A DNA stretch of 64,000 nt from Barnesiella merdipullorum (GCA_019116365.1 DXBT01000031.1:1-64000); one strand, 5' to 3'; positions 42,127 through 51,497 are shown, numbered from the stretch's first letter. The notes: generated by a model not told the origin, from the sequence alone. A program made the numbers and translations.

Positions 42127-42827
42127 TAGAGATTAAAAACATACACAAGAGTTATGGCTCCCTGGAGGTGCTCAAAGGTATCGACGCCACCATCGAGCAG
42201 GGCGAGATTGTCGCCATCGTGGGGGCAAGCGGCGCCGGTAAAACCACCCTGCTGCAAATCGTGGGCACCCTCGACAAGCCCGACTGCGGCGAGATACGCT
42301 ACGACGGCAAACGGGTGGACAACCTGCCCGACCGCGAAATGGCCCGCTTCAGAAACGGCCACATCGGGTTTGTTTTTCAGTTTCACCAACTGTTACCCGA
42401 ATTCTCGGCTCTCGAAAACGTGATGATTCCCGCCCTCATCGGGGGGCGCAGCAGCTCGGAGGCCGAACGGGAAGCCAAACGGATACTCGATTTTCTGAAT
42501 CTGGGCGACCGCCTCGGCCACAAACCGGCCCAACTCTCGGGCGGCGAAAAGCAGCGGGTAGCCGTGGCCCGGGCTCTCATCAACCGTCCGTCGGTGATTT
42601 TGGCCGACGAGCCGTCGGGCAGCCTCGACTCGAAAAACAAAATCGAACTGCACAAGCTCTTTTTCGACCTGCGCAACGAATTCAAACAGACGTTTGTCAT
42701 TGTCACCCACGACGAAACGCTGGCCCAGATGACCGACCGCATCCTGTTCATGAAAGACGGCTCAATCGTCGATCCGGCCGAGAAGGACGAAGAGGAATCC
42801 CCCGCAACCGAGGAGGACAAGGTATGA
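42123..42827 (+). CDS. lolD: ABC ATPase, LolD-type
   Basis: A 234-residue ABC ATPase with all motifs: Walker A GASGAGKTTL near residue 34, Q-loop FVFQFHQLLPEFSALENVM near 84, signature LSGGEKQRVAVARALINRP near 138, Walker B VILADEPSGSLD near 160 and H-loop THDE near 192. The Q-loop sequence is of LolD/MacB type. LolD powers release of lipoproteins from the inner membrane with LolCE, but no permease gene is adjacent, so the partner must be elsewhere. Overlaps tcdA and the next gene by ATGA, giving a tightly coupled chain. Confidence 0.85.
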   Translation: MIEIKNIHKSYGSLEVLKGIDATIEQGEIVAIVGASGAGKTTLLQIVGTLDKPDCGEIRYDGKRVDNLPDREMARFRNGHIGFVFQFHQLLPEFSALENVMIPALIGGRSSSEAEREAKRILDFLNLGDRLGHKPAQLSGGEKQRVAVARALINRPSVILADEPSGSLDSKNKIELHKLFFDLRNEFKQTFVIVTHDETLAQMTDRILFMKDGSIVDPAEKDEEESPATEEDKV

Positions 42828-43489
42828 AACGGCTTGCGATATTCCACGGGTGGTTCTGGGTGGTGCCGTTGCTTCTGGCAACGACAGCCTGCGAGAAAGA
42901 GGAGGATATCTACGGGGTCTTTTACCTCGATATCGTCACCTGTCACCATCACGACGGGAATACCTACTTTACCCACCAGGCTACCGATTCGGCCCCGATG
43001 GATACCCTCTACCCCACCGAAACCCCAAACGAGTCGCTCACGGCCGAAGGGGTGCGCGTGCTGCTGCAATACAAGCCCCTCGAATCGTTGGGCGAGAATC
43101 GTGAACGGATAGAGATACAGGCGCTCTCGGCCATCCACTTCGACACGCTGCGACTGGTCTCGCACGAGCAATTGGCCCAATTGCCCAACGATACCCTCTA
43201 CCTGCAAAGCATCTGGAAAACGGGCGATTTTCTCAACCTGCGATACCGCATCGACTATCACAGCCGCCCCCACGGCATCAGACTCGTGGCCGACGAATCG
43301 ACACTCGAGAGCGATACCCTCAAGGTGGAGTTGCGCCACAGCCGCAACGACGACCCCGAGGGGCACTGGACCAACCTCTACTCGTCGTTCAACATCGAGG
43401 CCTACCGCAGCCGGCCCTACACCACGTTGCAGGTATATGTCAATCAAGTCAACTTCGATTATAAATATTATTACTTCAAATTACATTGA
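42824..43489 (+). CDS. NigD-like lipoprotein
   Basis: A 221-residue lipoprotein: signal ending LLLATTAC with lipid site Cys23, then a beta-rich protein resembling the NigD family (an OB-like N-terminal part and a C-terminal domain ending QVNFDYKYYYFKLH). NigD-like proteins are known only from Bacteroidota and the family is named after a bacteriocin cluster, but a general role is not established. It overlaps lolD by ATGA (42824-42827), which couples it to lipoprotein release genes, and is followed by the DUF3467 gene 2 bases after its stop. Confidence 0.72.
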   Translation: MKRLAIFHGWFWVVPLLLATTACEKEEDIYGVFYLDIVTCHHHDGNTYFTHQATDSAPMDTLYPTETPNESLTAEGVRVLLQYKPLESLGENRERIEIQALSAIHFDTLRLVSHEQLAQLPNDTLYLQSIWKTGDFLNLRYRIDYHSRPHGIRLVADESTLESDTLKVELRHSRNDDPEGHWTNLYSSFNIEAYRSRPYTTLQVYVNQVNFDYKYYYFKLH

Positions 43490-43491
43490 TT

Positions 43492-43800
43492 ATGGAAGAG
43501 AAAAAAGAGATTCAAATAGAGCTGTCGGCCGCCGTAGCCGAAGGCACCTACTCCAACCTGGCTATCATTTCGCACGCTCCGTCGGAGTTTGTCATCGACT
43601 TCATCCGGGTCACCCCGGGTGCCCCCAAAGCGCCGGTGAAATCGCGCATCATCCTCACGGCCGAACATGCCAAACGACTGCTGTTTGCCCTTCAGGACAA
43701 CATCCGCAAATATGAGGCCCAGTTCGGTCCCATCCAGATGAACGACCCGCAACGCGGCGGCGGTATGCCTCCCTTCATGGCTCCCGGTGGCGAGGCTTAA
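43492..43800 (+). CDS. DUF3467 protein
   Basis: A 102-residue cytoplasmic protein of the DUF3467 family: IQIELSAAVAEGTYSNLAII near the N-terminus, SEFVIDFIRVTPGAPKAPVKSRIILT in the middle (given in part) and HAKRLLFALQDNIRKYEAQFG. The tail is Met/Pro/Gly-rich. Small members are widespread in Bacteroidota; function unknown. ATG at 43492 is chosen over the TTG at 43486. It is the fourth gene in the tcdA chain. Confidence 0.82.
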   Translation: MEEKKEIQIELSAAVAEGTYSNLAIISHAPSEFVIDFIRVTPGAPKAPVKSRIILTAEHAKRLLFALQDNIRKYEAQFGPIQMNDPQRGGGMPPFMAPGGEA

Positions 43801-43863
43801 CCATATCCCGGGGTGTGGTCGCATGGCCCCGCCCCTACATAATTCTTATTAAAAACTGGCAAC

Positions 43864-45063
43864 ATGAACATCACCCTGCAACAGTGGCTGGCCCGGCAGC
43901 CCTACACCCAAATGACCGACAGCGACCGCTATTACACGCGACTGGCCAACCAATTATATGACGAAATAAAACGCTCGCCTATGAAAGCACAGTGGAACGA
44001 CGAATCCCTGAAATCGATCTGCTGCGACCTGGTGGGCTACTTTGCCGATATCTTGTCGGGGACGGGCTTGTGGGCATCGCTGCTTGCCCAGCACCGGGCC
44101 TTCTATGGCCGCACGCTTCCTTTCTTCGACACGGCCAACTACTACGAGGGTGAGGTGAACCGGGAAGATGTGCGGGTACTGTTGTGGTATCTGTCGGCCG
44201 CCTACGGCAACGAACACGAGGTGCTGTCACCGCTCGACGACAACCTCATCGCTACGGCCGATCTTATCTACAACTTACTGGAAGGTGAATACGAGACCGC
44301 TCCCGATTCGCCGCTGCTGCAAGAGTTCTGTTTGCCCGAACTCAACGAAACGACCGACCCCGAAGCGCGCTACCGATTTGCCGAGTGGCTCTTTTGGGAA
44401 TCCTATCTGCTGGGCCCGTCGAACCGCTCGCTGGCCCGCCAACTGCTGCACGAGGTCCACAGCAAGTCTCACAGCGACAAAGAGAAGTTGAGCCGACTCG
44501 AGAAACTGCGTCGGGAGTCGCTCTATACCCTGCCGGCCGGGCCGCTGGCCCTCTTTGCCCACGAATGGGTGTCGCTGTTGTGGCAACACACCCTGCCCGA
44601 AGAGCCCGAGGAGAAAAAAGAGCTGCACCCCTATTACCAGCAGTTTACCCAATCGACCGGAGGCGCACCCGTGAAGTACCTGGGCTCGTATGCCGAACTC
44701 GACCGTTTCCTCACCGAGGGGATGCAATGGGGCGAGACCAAGGGCGGGCATCTCTCGCACCTGGCTCACAAAAAGAACTTCGTACTCTATGTGACTCCCT
44801 ATAAGGGAATGTTGGTAGCCTCGGATATTGCCCAGTTCATCGCCGACCCGGCCAACCCCTACTACAACGCCGAGGAGGCTCGAAAGGGGGCCATATCGCT
44901 GCTCACCGTTCCCGGCCGATGTCCTATCGACCTACTGCTCTACCTCTGCTCTCACGGCCTGCTGCCCGATGCCTGCTTTGCCGACGGCGACCCGCATCTC
45001 GTAGCCGACAACTGGGATTTCATTGCCCGTTGTCTCCTGCAAGACTACTACCGGGCTGTGTAA
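43864..45063 (+). CDS. DUF3843 family protein
   Basis: A 399-residue soluble protein matching the Bacteroidota family DUF3843: ITLQQWLARQPY at the N-terminus, LVGYFADILSGTGLWASL near 57, FFDTANYYEGEVNREDVRVL near 87, and NPYYNAEEARKGAISLLTVPG near 335 with a final IARCLLQDYYRAV. No signal peptide or membrane segments. Function unknown. It lies 63 bases after the DUF3467 gene and is convergent with nrdG, with no obvious terminator in the 33-base gap between them. Confidence 0.78.
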   Translation: MNITLQQWLARQPYTQMTDSDRYYTRLANQLYDEIKRSPMKAQWNDESLKSICCDLVGYFADILSGTGLWASLLAQHRAFYGRTLPFFDTANYYEGEVNREDVRVLLWYLSAAYGNEHEVLSPLDDNLIATADLIYNLLEGEYETAPDSPLLQEFCLPELNETTDPEARYRFAEWLFWESYLLGPSNRSLARQLLHEVHSKSHSDKEKLSRLEKLRRESLYTLPAGPLALFAHEWVSLLWQHTLPEEPEEKKELHPYYQQFTQSTGGAPVKYLGSYAELDRFLTEGMQWGETKGGHLSHLAHKKNFVLYVTPYKGMLVASDIAQFIADPANPYYNAEEARKGAISLLTVPGRCPIDLLLYLCSHGLLPDACFADGDPHLVADNWDFIARCLLQDYYRAV

Positions 45064-45096
45064 GATTGTAAGATTGGCATCACCACTCCCTTCCCC

Positions 45097-45576
45097 TTAC
45101 CGCATCTGCGACAGATGTAGGATGCGCTGGTTGCGACTTCCCCGAAAGGAGAGCGTGGGGTCGAACTGCGCCTGCACAAAGGGACCATCGACCAGCGTAT
45201 CGATATAGTCGAGGCAGGGGCGACGCGCCTCATCGGCCAACAAAGCCTCATAGGTGTAGCCGGTATAGCACCAGATATTCTGTTGAGTTTCGGCCTTGAG
45301 CCGTTGCAACAGAGCCAGCAGGGCCGGCGGATTGTAAAAGGGGTCTCCCCCCGAGAGGGTGATGCCGTCGAGCAAGGGGTTGCCCTGTATCTCGGCCACC
45401 ATGCGGTCGAGCAGAGCTCCGGTGAGCGGCTCACCCGCCGCCGGATTCCAGCTGCCGGGATTGTGACACCCCGGGCAGCGGTGCGTACACCCGGCCAGAT
45501 AGATGGCATAACGAATCCCGAAACCATCGGAGATGGTCTCTGGATATACTTGGATAAGATGTAGCGGCTCCTCCAT
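45097..45576 (-). CDS. nrdG: Anaerobic RNR activating protein
   Basis: Radical SAM enzyme that installs the glycyl radical on NrdD. The 159-residue product has the cluster motif CTHRCPGCHN (Cys30, Cys34, Cys37; CxxxCxxC), the SAM-binding GGDPF at about residue 75 (TLSGGDPFYNP), and a C-terminal part typical of NrdG (DTLVDGPFVQAQFDPTLSFRGSRNQR in part). The start codon follows directly on the nrdD stop (TAG then ATG), so both are made from one transcript under the cobalamin riboswitch. Confidence 0.96.
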   Translation of the reverse strand: MEEPLHLIQVYPETISDGFGIRYAIYLAGCTHRCPGCHNPGSWNPAAGEPLTGALLDRMVAEIQGNPLLDGITLSGGDPFYNPPALLALLQRLKAETQQNIWCYTGYTYEALLADEARRPCLDYIDTLVDGPFVQAQFDPTLSFRGSRNQRILHLSQMR

Positions 45577-47958
45577 CTACCTGTGCTTTACACGGTCGCG
45601 TTCCTCGGCCTGCTTGGCCGAATTCCACGACTCGAGACTGCCGGTAAGGTAACCGGTAATGCGACGCATACGCGATATGTCCTCGCTCTTGCACACGGGG
45701 CACTGCGTATAGATGACCCCCCGATACCCGCACGCGCGGCAGGTATCGACCGGGTGGTTTATCGAACCGTAACCGATGCCCTCGTCGTGCATCACCTTCA
45801 CGATTTTCAGAATAACCGATATATTCTTCTTGGCTTCACCGTCGAGCTCGACATAGGTGATATGGCCGCCCCGGGTAATGGCGTGGAAGGGGGCCTCCTT
45901 CTTGATCTTCTCGACGATGGTTACCGGCTCCTTCACATCGATATGGAACGAGTTGACGTAGTATTCGCGGTCGGTTACCCCCGGGATAACCCCGTAGCGC
46001 TTGCGATCCAGACGGGTGAAGCGCCCCGAAAGCCCCTCGGCCGGCGTGGCCAGTACCGAGTAGTTGAGGTGATAGCGGGTCTTGTACTCCTCGACCACGT
46101 TGTTCATCACCACCACGGCATCGTAGAGCGTTTGCCAGGCCTCGTGGCTGTGGGCGTGCCCCTCGCCATAGATGGCGCACATGGCATTGTGTCCGCCAAT
46201 GAAGCCGATGCCCAGCGTACCACTGTCGATCACATCGCCCACCTCTTCGTCGGGGCGCAAGCGGCCTCCACCCTTCCACACATCGTTGCCCATCATGAAG
46301 GGGAACTGACGGGCGAGCGCCTTGCGCTGATACTCATACCGCTCGTGCAGTTGCTCGGCTATCATTGCGGCAGTGGTGCGCACCTTCTCGAGGAAGAGGA
46401 TACGAGCCTCGCGACGAATGGCATGCTTGTCGCCATCGGGGTGCAACTCCTCGGCTTCGCGCCGGGCTTCGATAGCCAGGCGGGTCATATTCATCGAGGT
46501 AAAAGAGAGATTGCCCCGCCCCCACGAACTCTTTGCGCCGTGCAGATTCTCGAATACCCGAGTGCGACATCCCATCGTGGCCACCTCGTAGCGGAAACGG
46601 TCGGGGTCGTCGGCCCGCCAGAGTTCATTTTGGTTATAGGGCGCATCGAGAAAGAGGAAATTGGGGAAGAGCGAGGTCGAAGTGGTGCGGCACGCTTCGA
46701 GCAATAGGTCGAAGTTGGGCGCCTTGAAGGCGATGCGTCCGGCCATTGCCCCTTCGAAATCGGCCATCGCTGCGGCATAATCCTCGTCGCTGTACGAAAC
46801 GCCCTCTTTCACCTTGAAAATCTGAATGGGAAAGACAGGTACCTCGCCGTGGCCCAACCCCTCGGTAGTGGCCGAGAGCAGCTCGCGTATGACCATACGC
46901 CCCTCGGGCGAGGTATCGGTGCCATAGTTTATCGAACTGAACACGACCTGGTTTCCGCCCCGCGAGTGCATCGTGTTGAGGTTGTGCACCAGCCCCTCCA
47001 TGGCCTGATGCGTATCCCTGCGGGTTGTTTCGTAGCTTTGTGTCCAGGCGGTGCGAAACTCGTCGGGCGACAGCTCCACGCCCAACGTCTGCAACCGGGC
47101 CGCCAGCGCAGCCTGTTGGTCCTCGGAACCGGTAATCGAGGTCACCGTCTCGACTATCGGCTCCTTGAGCGACGGGTGGTCGCTGGCACCCCGCAACCGC
47201 AGAATAAAGTCGATGGCCATCTCGAGGTGTTTGCGGAAACTCTTCAACACACCAGGAGCCATAAAGTGATCGAAGGCCGGTATCGACTGCCCGCCGTGCT
47301 GCTCGTTCTGGTTGGTCTGGAACACGATGGTAGCCAGTGTGGCATAGCTCTGTATCGACTGGGGCGTGCGCACGGTGCCGTTTTTGGTGTAAAACCCGCG
47401 GTTGAAGATATCCTCCAGGTCGTACTGCACACAGGTTGTGGTCTTGGTGGGATAATAGTCGAGGTCGTGAATGTGAATGTCGCCCTCGCGATGAGCGCGC
47501 CCATAGCGTACCCCCACCAAGTACTTGTAGGCATAATCCTTGGTCACCTCCGAGGCAAAGGTCATCATCTGCCCGGCCGGCGTGTGCGACGACATGTTGG
47601 CATTGCTCAGGTTCACGTCGTTCTTCTCGACGGCCACAATGCCGTCCATCACCTGCTTCATCGAGGTGCGCTTCTCGCGCTCCTTGGTGCGCCACTCGCG
47701 ATAGATGATAAACCGCTTGGCCACCGAGGGGTTGCGCTTCATCAACTGGCGCTCGACCAGGTCTTGAATCTCTTCGACCGAAATTTCGTTCTTGTCGATG
47801 GCTGCCGTCACCTCGGCCGCAATCTGCTTCACCGAGGCCTCATCGTCGTTGATGCCGTCGGCCCGATAAGCCTTGGCAATGGCCCGCTCGATCTTCTCAA
47901 TCGAGAAACACTCCCGGGCACCATCGCGCTTGGCGATGGTAATACCTGCATAATCCAT
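45577..47958 (-). CDS. nrdD: Class III (anaerobic) ribonucleotide reductase
   Basis: Reduces ribonucleotides to deoxyribonucleotides without oxygen. The 793-residue product has an N-terminal ATP-cone (residues 1-95, ITIAKRDGARECFSIEKIE), the large glycyl-radical barrel with NLSNANMSSHTPAGQM near 118 and HDLDYYPTKTTTC near 165, a zinc site of two CxxC pairs (CRAC and CPVC, about residues 737-758), and the radical-bearing RITGYL with Gly769. Full length. It is the first gene of nrdDG; a 250-base leader carries a cobalamin riboswitch although the enzyme itself does not need B12. Confidence 0.97.
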   Translation of the reverse strand: MDYAGITIAKRDGARECFSIEKIERAIAKAYRADGINDDEASVKQIAAEVTAAIDKNEISVEEIQDLVERQLMKRNPSVAKRFIIYREWRTKEREKRTSMKQVMDGIVAVEKNDVNLSNANMSSHTPAGQMMTFASEVTKDYAYKYLVGVRYGRAHREGDIHIHDLDYYPTKTTTCVQYDLEDIFNRGFYTKNGTVRTPQSIQSYATLATIVFQTNQNEQHGGQSIPAFDHFMAPGVLKSFRKHLEMAIDFILRLRGASDHPSLKEPIVETVTSITGSEDQQAALAARLQTLGVELSPDEFRTAWTQSYETTRRDTHQAMEGLVHNLNTMHSRGGNQVVFSSINYGTDTSPEGRMVIRELLSATTEGLGHGEVPVFPIQIFKVKEGVSYSDEDYAAAMADFEGAMAGRIAFKAPNFDLLLEACRTTSTSLFPNFLFLDAPYNQNELWRADDPDRFRYEVATMGCRTRVFENLHGAKSSWGRGNLSFTSMNMTRLAIEARREAEELHPDGDKHAIRREARILFLEKVRTTAAMIAEQLHERYEYQRKALARQFPFMMGNDVWKGGGRLRPDEEVGDVIDSGTLGIGFIGGHNAMCAIYGEGHAHSHEAWQTLYDAVVVMNNVVEEYKTRYHLNYSVLATPAEGLSGRFTRLDRKRYGVIPGVTDREYYVNSFHIDVKEPVTIVEKIKKEAPFHAITRGGHITYVELDGEAKKNISVILKIVKVMHDEGIGYGSINHPVDTCRACGYRGVIYTQCPVCKSEDISRMRRITGYLTGSLESWNSAKQAEERDRVKHR

Positions 47959-48027
47959 GCTGATAAGTTGTTAAGAAATTGGATACTGCGAGCGTCTCCT
48001 CGAACGCTCATTTGCTTCTCTCTCACT

Positions 48028-48205
48028 CCGGCAGGTCTTCTGGCTCTTCCCTGCCCGATGGCGCCTTCCCGACTCTACAGAAACAGATTCTCGTCAGTGG
48101 CTCGTGTCAACGGACTTTCACAGGAATTACAGCAGCGGGACTGCTCGGGATTTTCACCCGATTCCCTTTTTATCGGTGCTGTCCAACGGACAATACCGAA
48201 CCGGA
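48028..48205 (-). promoter_or_regulatory. Cobalamin riboswitch upstream of nrdDG
   Basis: On the minus strand, in order: GGTGAAAATCCCGAGCAG and TCCCGCTGCTGTAA (about 48130-48160), GAAAGTCCG, GCCACTG (48095-48101), GGGAAGGC, and the B12 box AGCCAGAAGACCTGCC (ending at 48030). These are the conserved segments of the AdoCbl riboswitch in the correct order and spacing. A stem GAGCGT / ACGCTC (47990-48009) lies between the aptamer and the nrdD start and may be part of the expression platform. High cobalamin should repress nrdDG. Confidence 0.93.
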
Positions 48206-48214
48206 ATGTGGGTG

Positions 48215-48246
48215 TAAAGGTACACAAATTTTGACCAACAAAACAA
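48215..48246 (-). promoter_or_regulatory. Probable promoter of nrdDG
   Basis: Minus-strand TTG (48244-48246), 21-base spacer, TACCTTTA (48215-48222), one mismatch to the -7 consensus, just upstream of the riboswitch. Confidence 0.45.
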
Positions 48247-48393
48247 CAATCGACAAAAGAAAAGTTCTCTCTTTGGGAATACTTTTTAAAATCAAATTCT
48301 AAAAAAGTTTCCCCAATAGATACACGAACCGACTCGTCCTGAAGATTTCAGCAAAGTACAATATCGATTATATTTATCTATAAACCAGACAAT

Positions 48394-48453
48394 ATAAAAA
48401 ACATCCTGCCCTGCATTCCCCCGACCGGATGAACGGAAGATGCAAGGCAGGAT
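48394..48453 (-). terminator. Terminator of the BACON lipoprotein gene
   Basis: Inverted repeat ATCCTGCCCTGCAT / ATGCAAGGCAGGAT (48403-48416 with 48440-48453, one mismatch), followed on the minus strand by GTTTTTTATATT. Between it and the nrdDG promoter (48247-48393) I see nothing. Confidence 0.75.
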
Positions 48454-48528
48454 ATTCCTAAAAATTATTTCAACGACAGACTTCGATAAAATAAATTACC
48501 ATCTATTCATTATTCCCAATCCAAAAGA

Positions 48529-49737
48529 TTATTTCGCATACTCAATTTTACACGTGTAATCGATATACTCTTTCGTGGAGGTGTAGTCGGTCGTCACACG
48601 CGAAATCTCAACGGGCATACCCGTTGCGTCGTCGAGGATATAATTATACTTGCTAAGCCGAGGTGTTGGACCGGCCCCCGACTCGGAGATTGTCGAGACC
48701 ATGTGGGTTGCCCGTTTCCCTACGAGCCCGGCGAGTGCAAAGAATTTGTTGGGATCGCCAACCGAGTAGTCCCACCCTTCGGAGGTCAATACACACAACC
48801 AGTTCAGGTCGATATTGGCTCTGTTGAGCACATCGCCATAGGTAGCTCTATCGATTAGATTATTCTCGGCCCCCCACAGTCCCTGCACGGGATTTCCATT
48901 CTCCCAGGTAATGTGCGACACTCCCGGCTCCGACGTGCTCGACTCACATCCGATCAAATAGCCCTCGGTATCGTATGCCAACTGGTAGTTATATTTGCCC
49001 GTAATCCATTCGCCGTTTTTCTCATACGTATAGAAGTATTCACCCGATGCAACCCGACCGGCTTCGTCGAGCGTTGCCTTACCCTTGTCGCCATGCGGAT
49101 CTTCAACCCCGTTTTCGGTCAATATGACGGTATAAGAGACCCCACCTTCGCCATAGGTAAGAGTCATCGAGCGGACTTCGTTAACACCATTCGAAACAAT
49201 TTGAGAAAGCCGCCCCATCTCGTCGTAGAAGAAATCAAAGGCCGACGTCTCCTCGGGCACCACCGTCGTGCCGTCGTAATAGAAGTAGGCCGTCTCCAAG
49301 CGAGATACCCGCGGCTCATCGACAGCCGGGTTTTGAGGCTCTTCGCCACTCTCGGTCACAGCCTTTTGCTCGACGATAATCTCGATGCGGGTCGCACCGC
49401 ACTCAATGGTCACGACCGCTTTACGGTCTTGCCCCGTGGTATTGACATCAAGCAGGATAGTAATCGTGTAACTGCCGGCCTTGTCGCCATGGTCGGGCGA
49501 AACCTTCACCCAGTCGGCCGCAGCCCGGGTCTCGGCTACCGTAGCCTTCCAAGGCCCGGTTGTGGTAAAGGTGATTCCCTGTGAGGGAGAGGCGGTCGTC
49601 TGGTCGGCATAGACCGTGTAGCTACTGGACACCCCATCGGCCAACTGGATGGCCTTGTCGGCCACAGCATCCTTCTCTTTCGAACAGCCCATCAAGAGAA
49701 GGGCCATCAAAGCAAATACATAAAAATTTTTCATCAT
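48529..49737 (-). CDS. BACON-domain lipoprotein with DUF4595
   Basis: A 402-residue lipoprotein: MMKNFYVFALMALLLMGC, lipid site Cys18. Residues about 35-125 are a BACON beta-domain (ITFTTTGPWKATVAE, WVKVSPDHGDKAGSYTITI, VTIECGATRIEIIVEQKA), a module that may bind mucin or other glycans in Bacteroidota. The remainder resembles DUF4595, with YD-repeat-like segments (FFYDEMGRLSQIVSN, YQLAYDTEGYLIGCESS). Surface or periplasmic location; ligand unknown. Upstream in-frame starts before the ATG pair at 49737/49734 would hide the signal peptide. Monocistronic, with its own promoter and terminator. Confidence 0.85.
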   Translation of the reverse strand: MMKNFYVFALMALLLMGCSKEKDAVADKAIQLADGVSSSYTVYADQTTASPSQGITFTTTGPWKATVAETRAAADWVKVSPDHGDKAGSYTITILLDVNTTGQDRKAVVTIECGATRIEIIVEQKAVTESGEEPQNPAVDEPRVSRLETAYFYYDGTTVVPEETSAFDFFYDEMGRLSQIVSNGVNEVRSMTLTYGEGGVSYTVILTENGVEDPHGDKGKATLDEAGRVASGEYFYTYEKNGEWITGKYNYQLAYDTEGYLIGCESSTSEPGVSHITWENGNPVQGLWGAENNLIDRATYGDVLNRANIDLNWLCVLTSEGWDYSVGDPNKFFALAGLVGKRATHMVSTISESGAGPTPRLSKYNYILDDATGMPVEISRVTTDYTSTKEYIDYTCKIEYAK

Positions 49738-49849
49738 AAGATTTTTCTTACATCCCGACTCTCGTGATGCGGTTAATGAATACAGAAAATGCAGAGTCGT
49801 CCACCCTTGCGGAGCACTTCCGATTGACAATCACCATCTGCCATAGCCA

Positions 49850-49879
49850 CAAAGATAGAGATTGTTTTGGGTCGCACAA
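49850..49879 (-). promoter_or_regulatory. Promoter of the BACON lipoprotein gene
   Basis: Minus-strand TTG (49877-49879), 19-base spacer, TATCTTTG (49850-49857), about 110 bases before the ATG. Confidence 0.6.
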
Positions 49880-49910
49880 CATATAAACCGACAAATGCAT
49901 CTTATTGAAT

Positions 49911-49955
49911 AAAAAACCTCGTTGAGGCTTTTCTCAGAGGCTCAACGAGGCTTTT
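49911..49955. terminator. Terminator of the four-gene envelope operon
   Basis: Perfect stem CCTCGTTGAG / CTCAACGAGG (49917-49926 with 49941-49950) with six A before and five T after, so it can act in both directions. It follows the transglutaminase-like gene on the minus strand. Confidence 0.85.
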
Positions 49956-50013
49956 TCTCTTGTCTCACGGGCGATAATCCCACACAGGATTATCCCGTTT
50001 TACACGCACAAAT

Positions 50014-51480
50014 CTATATGTAAATGACTGTGCATTTCGTATTCTTATAGGAGGGCATGGCCTCGCCGATAGGAGCGCCTATATAGGTAGGATCGCAAAT
50101 GACATACTTCGTACCATTGACCATCAGATAGTCGCCCTGGATATCGGTGCTGAATTGAACGGCCGTAGCCAGATGGCCCGGGTAATACAACAATACGACA
50201 GACCTTCCCAAGAGTTCACGCACCAGGATAGAATACAGAATGGCCCGATCTTCGCAATCGCTATAGGGGTAATAAATTGTCTCGTCGCCAAAGAGCGGAC
50301 GCTCATAACCAAACTGCTCATCGTCGGTCTTGTATTCAAAGGCGGTTTGAACGAAATTGATAAGGATATTGGCGGCCTCTTCTTCCGACTTCCCGGCAAT
50401 GGCACTCTTCAAAACCGGATAGAGCTTGCCCTTCACCTCATCGCTCAAAGAAGAACGGGAGTAGGCATCCCAGTTGCTGCTGAGCGGGTAGTCGTTGTAA
50501 AAATCGATCAAGTTCTTATTGGTTCTCAAACGAACGGTTACCGAGGGATATTTCCTCGAGGTCAACACCCGATCGGGGGTCACCTCGAGAGCCAACTGAG
50601 GAGCATGCTTCATCGAGATAGAGAATATCTGCTCCTTGGGGAATGCCTGGTCATATACATACAGATTCTCTTTGACAGAGGTATTCAGGACATAAAACTT
50701 CGTCCCCCCCAGATAGACATAGCGATACTGATAAATCGTATAATCCGACGGGACAAGCAGAACCAACCGGGTACCGGCTCGGGCAATGCGCACCTTATAC
50801 CCCGACTGGGTGAGTATATACATCTGCATCAGTGCAGCCTCACTCGACCAGGCCGACCCGAAGTAGCTCTCGGTGAGCCGTTGCAGCAGTATCACATAGG
50901 CCCAATCGCACAGATTCAGTTCGTCTCTCAAGCGCAAGCAATCGATTATCAAGTTGTTGTATGAATTCTGCGAGAGCATTGTCCAGGCCTCAGAGACCGA
51001 TTGCTCGTCGATTTGCGACAGGGTAAACTTCTGCTCGGGCGACAGACTTACCGTGCACTTCGTATGGTAGAAGTCGAAGTCAAAGGTCGAAACCACCGGG
51101 GCAGGAGGCGGAACGATAGGCTCGACCGGTTGCGGAGCCGGAGTCCTGTCGGGGAGAGGTATCACTTCGTCGTAAGGAATCTCTTCGGGGCGACGCTTTT
51201 TGTCGGGGTCGGTCTTCACCGGCGGATCTACCGGCTCGGGGCGATCGGGTACCGGCTCGGGACTATTCAAGTCGGCCTTGGGCCACGGTTCCTGCATGAA
51301 ACGGGCATACTCGGCATTGGCCTGATCTCTGAAACTGGCATACTCCTTTCGCACCTGGTCGGAGAACTGGCTATACTCCTCGAGGGCCTGTTTCTTAAAC
51401 TCCTCATAGGGATCCTGTGCATTACCCTTGGCAGGGAGTAATGCACAAAGAGCTATGATAATACACAATCTTCTATTCAT
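50014..51480 (-). CDS. Exported transglutaminase-like protein
   Basis: A 488-residue protein with a signal peptide (ending LLPAKGNAQ). Residues 24-65 form a charged helical segment (YEEFKKQALEEYSQFSDQV), then a proline-rich linker (about 72-128). The C-terminal half has the transglutaminase/protease-like arrangement: Cys409 in YSDCEDRAILYS, His436 in YPGHLATAV and Asp463 in VICDPTY. This triad and its spacing support a papain-like fold, but the enzyme could be a protease, peptidoglycan-active amidase or transglutaminase. It is the last gene of a four-gene operon of envelope proteins (17 bases after the PEGA/barrel gene). Confidence 0.72.
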   Translation of the reverse strand: MNRRLCIIIALCALLPAKGNAQDPYEEFKKQALEEYSQFSDQVRKEYASFRDQANAEYARFMQEPWPKADLNSPEPVPDRPEPVDPPVKTDPDKKRRPEEIPYDEVIPLPDRTPAPQPVEPIVPPPAPVVSTFDFDFYHTKCTVSLSPEQKFTLSQIDEQSVSEAWTMLSQNSYNNLIIDCLRLRDELNLCDWAYVILLQRLTESYFGSAWSSEAALMQMYILTQSGYKVRIARAGTRLVLLVPSDYTIYQYRYVYLGGTKFYVLNTSVKENLYVYDQAFPKEQIFSISMKHAPQLALEVTPDRVLTSRKYPSVTVRLRTNKNLIDFYNDYPLSSNWDAYSRSSLSDEVKGKLYPVLKSAIAGKSEEEAANILINFVQTAFEYKTDDEQFGYERPLFGDETIYYPYSDCEDRAILYSILVRELLGRSVVLLYYPGHLATAVQFSTDIQGDYLMVNGTKYVICDPTYIGAPIGEAMPSYKNTKCTVIYI

Positions 51481-51497
51481 ATTCTTTCTGTCATCGA

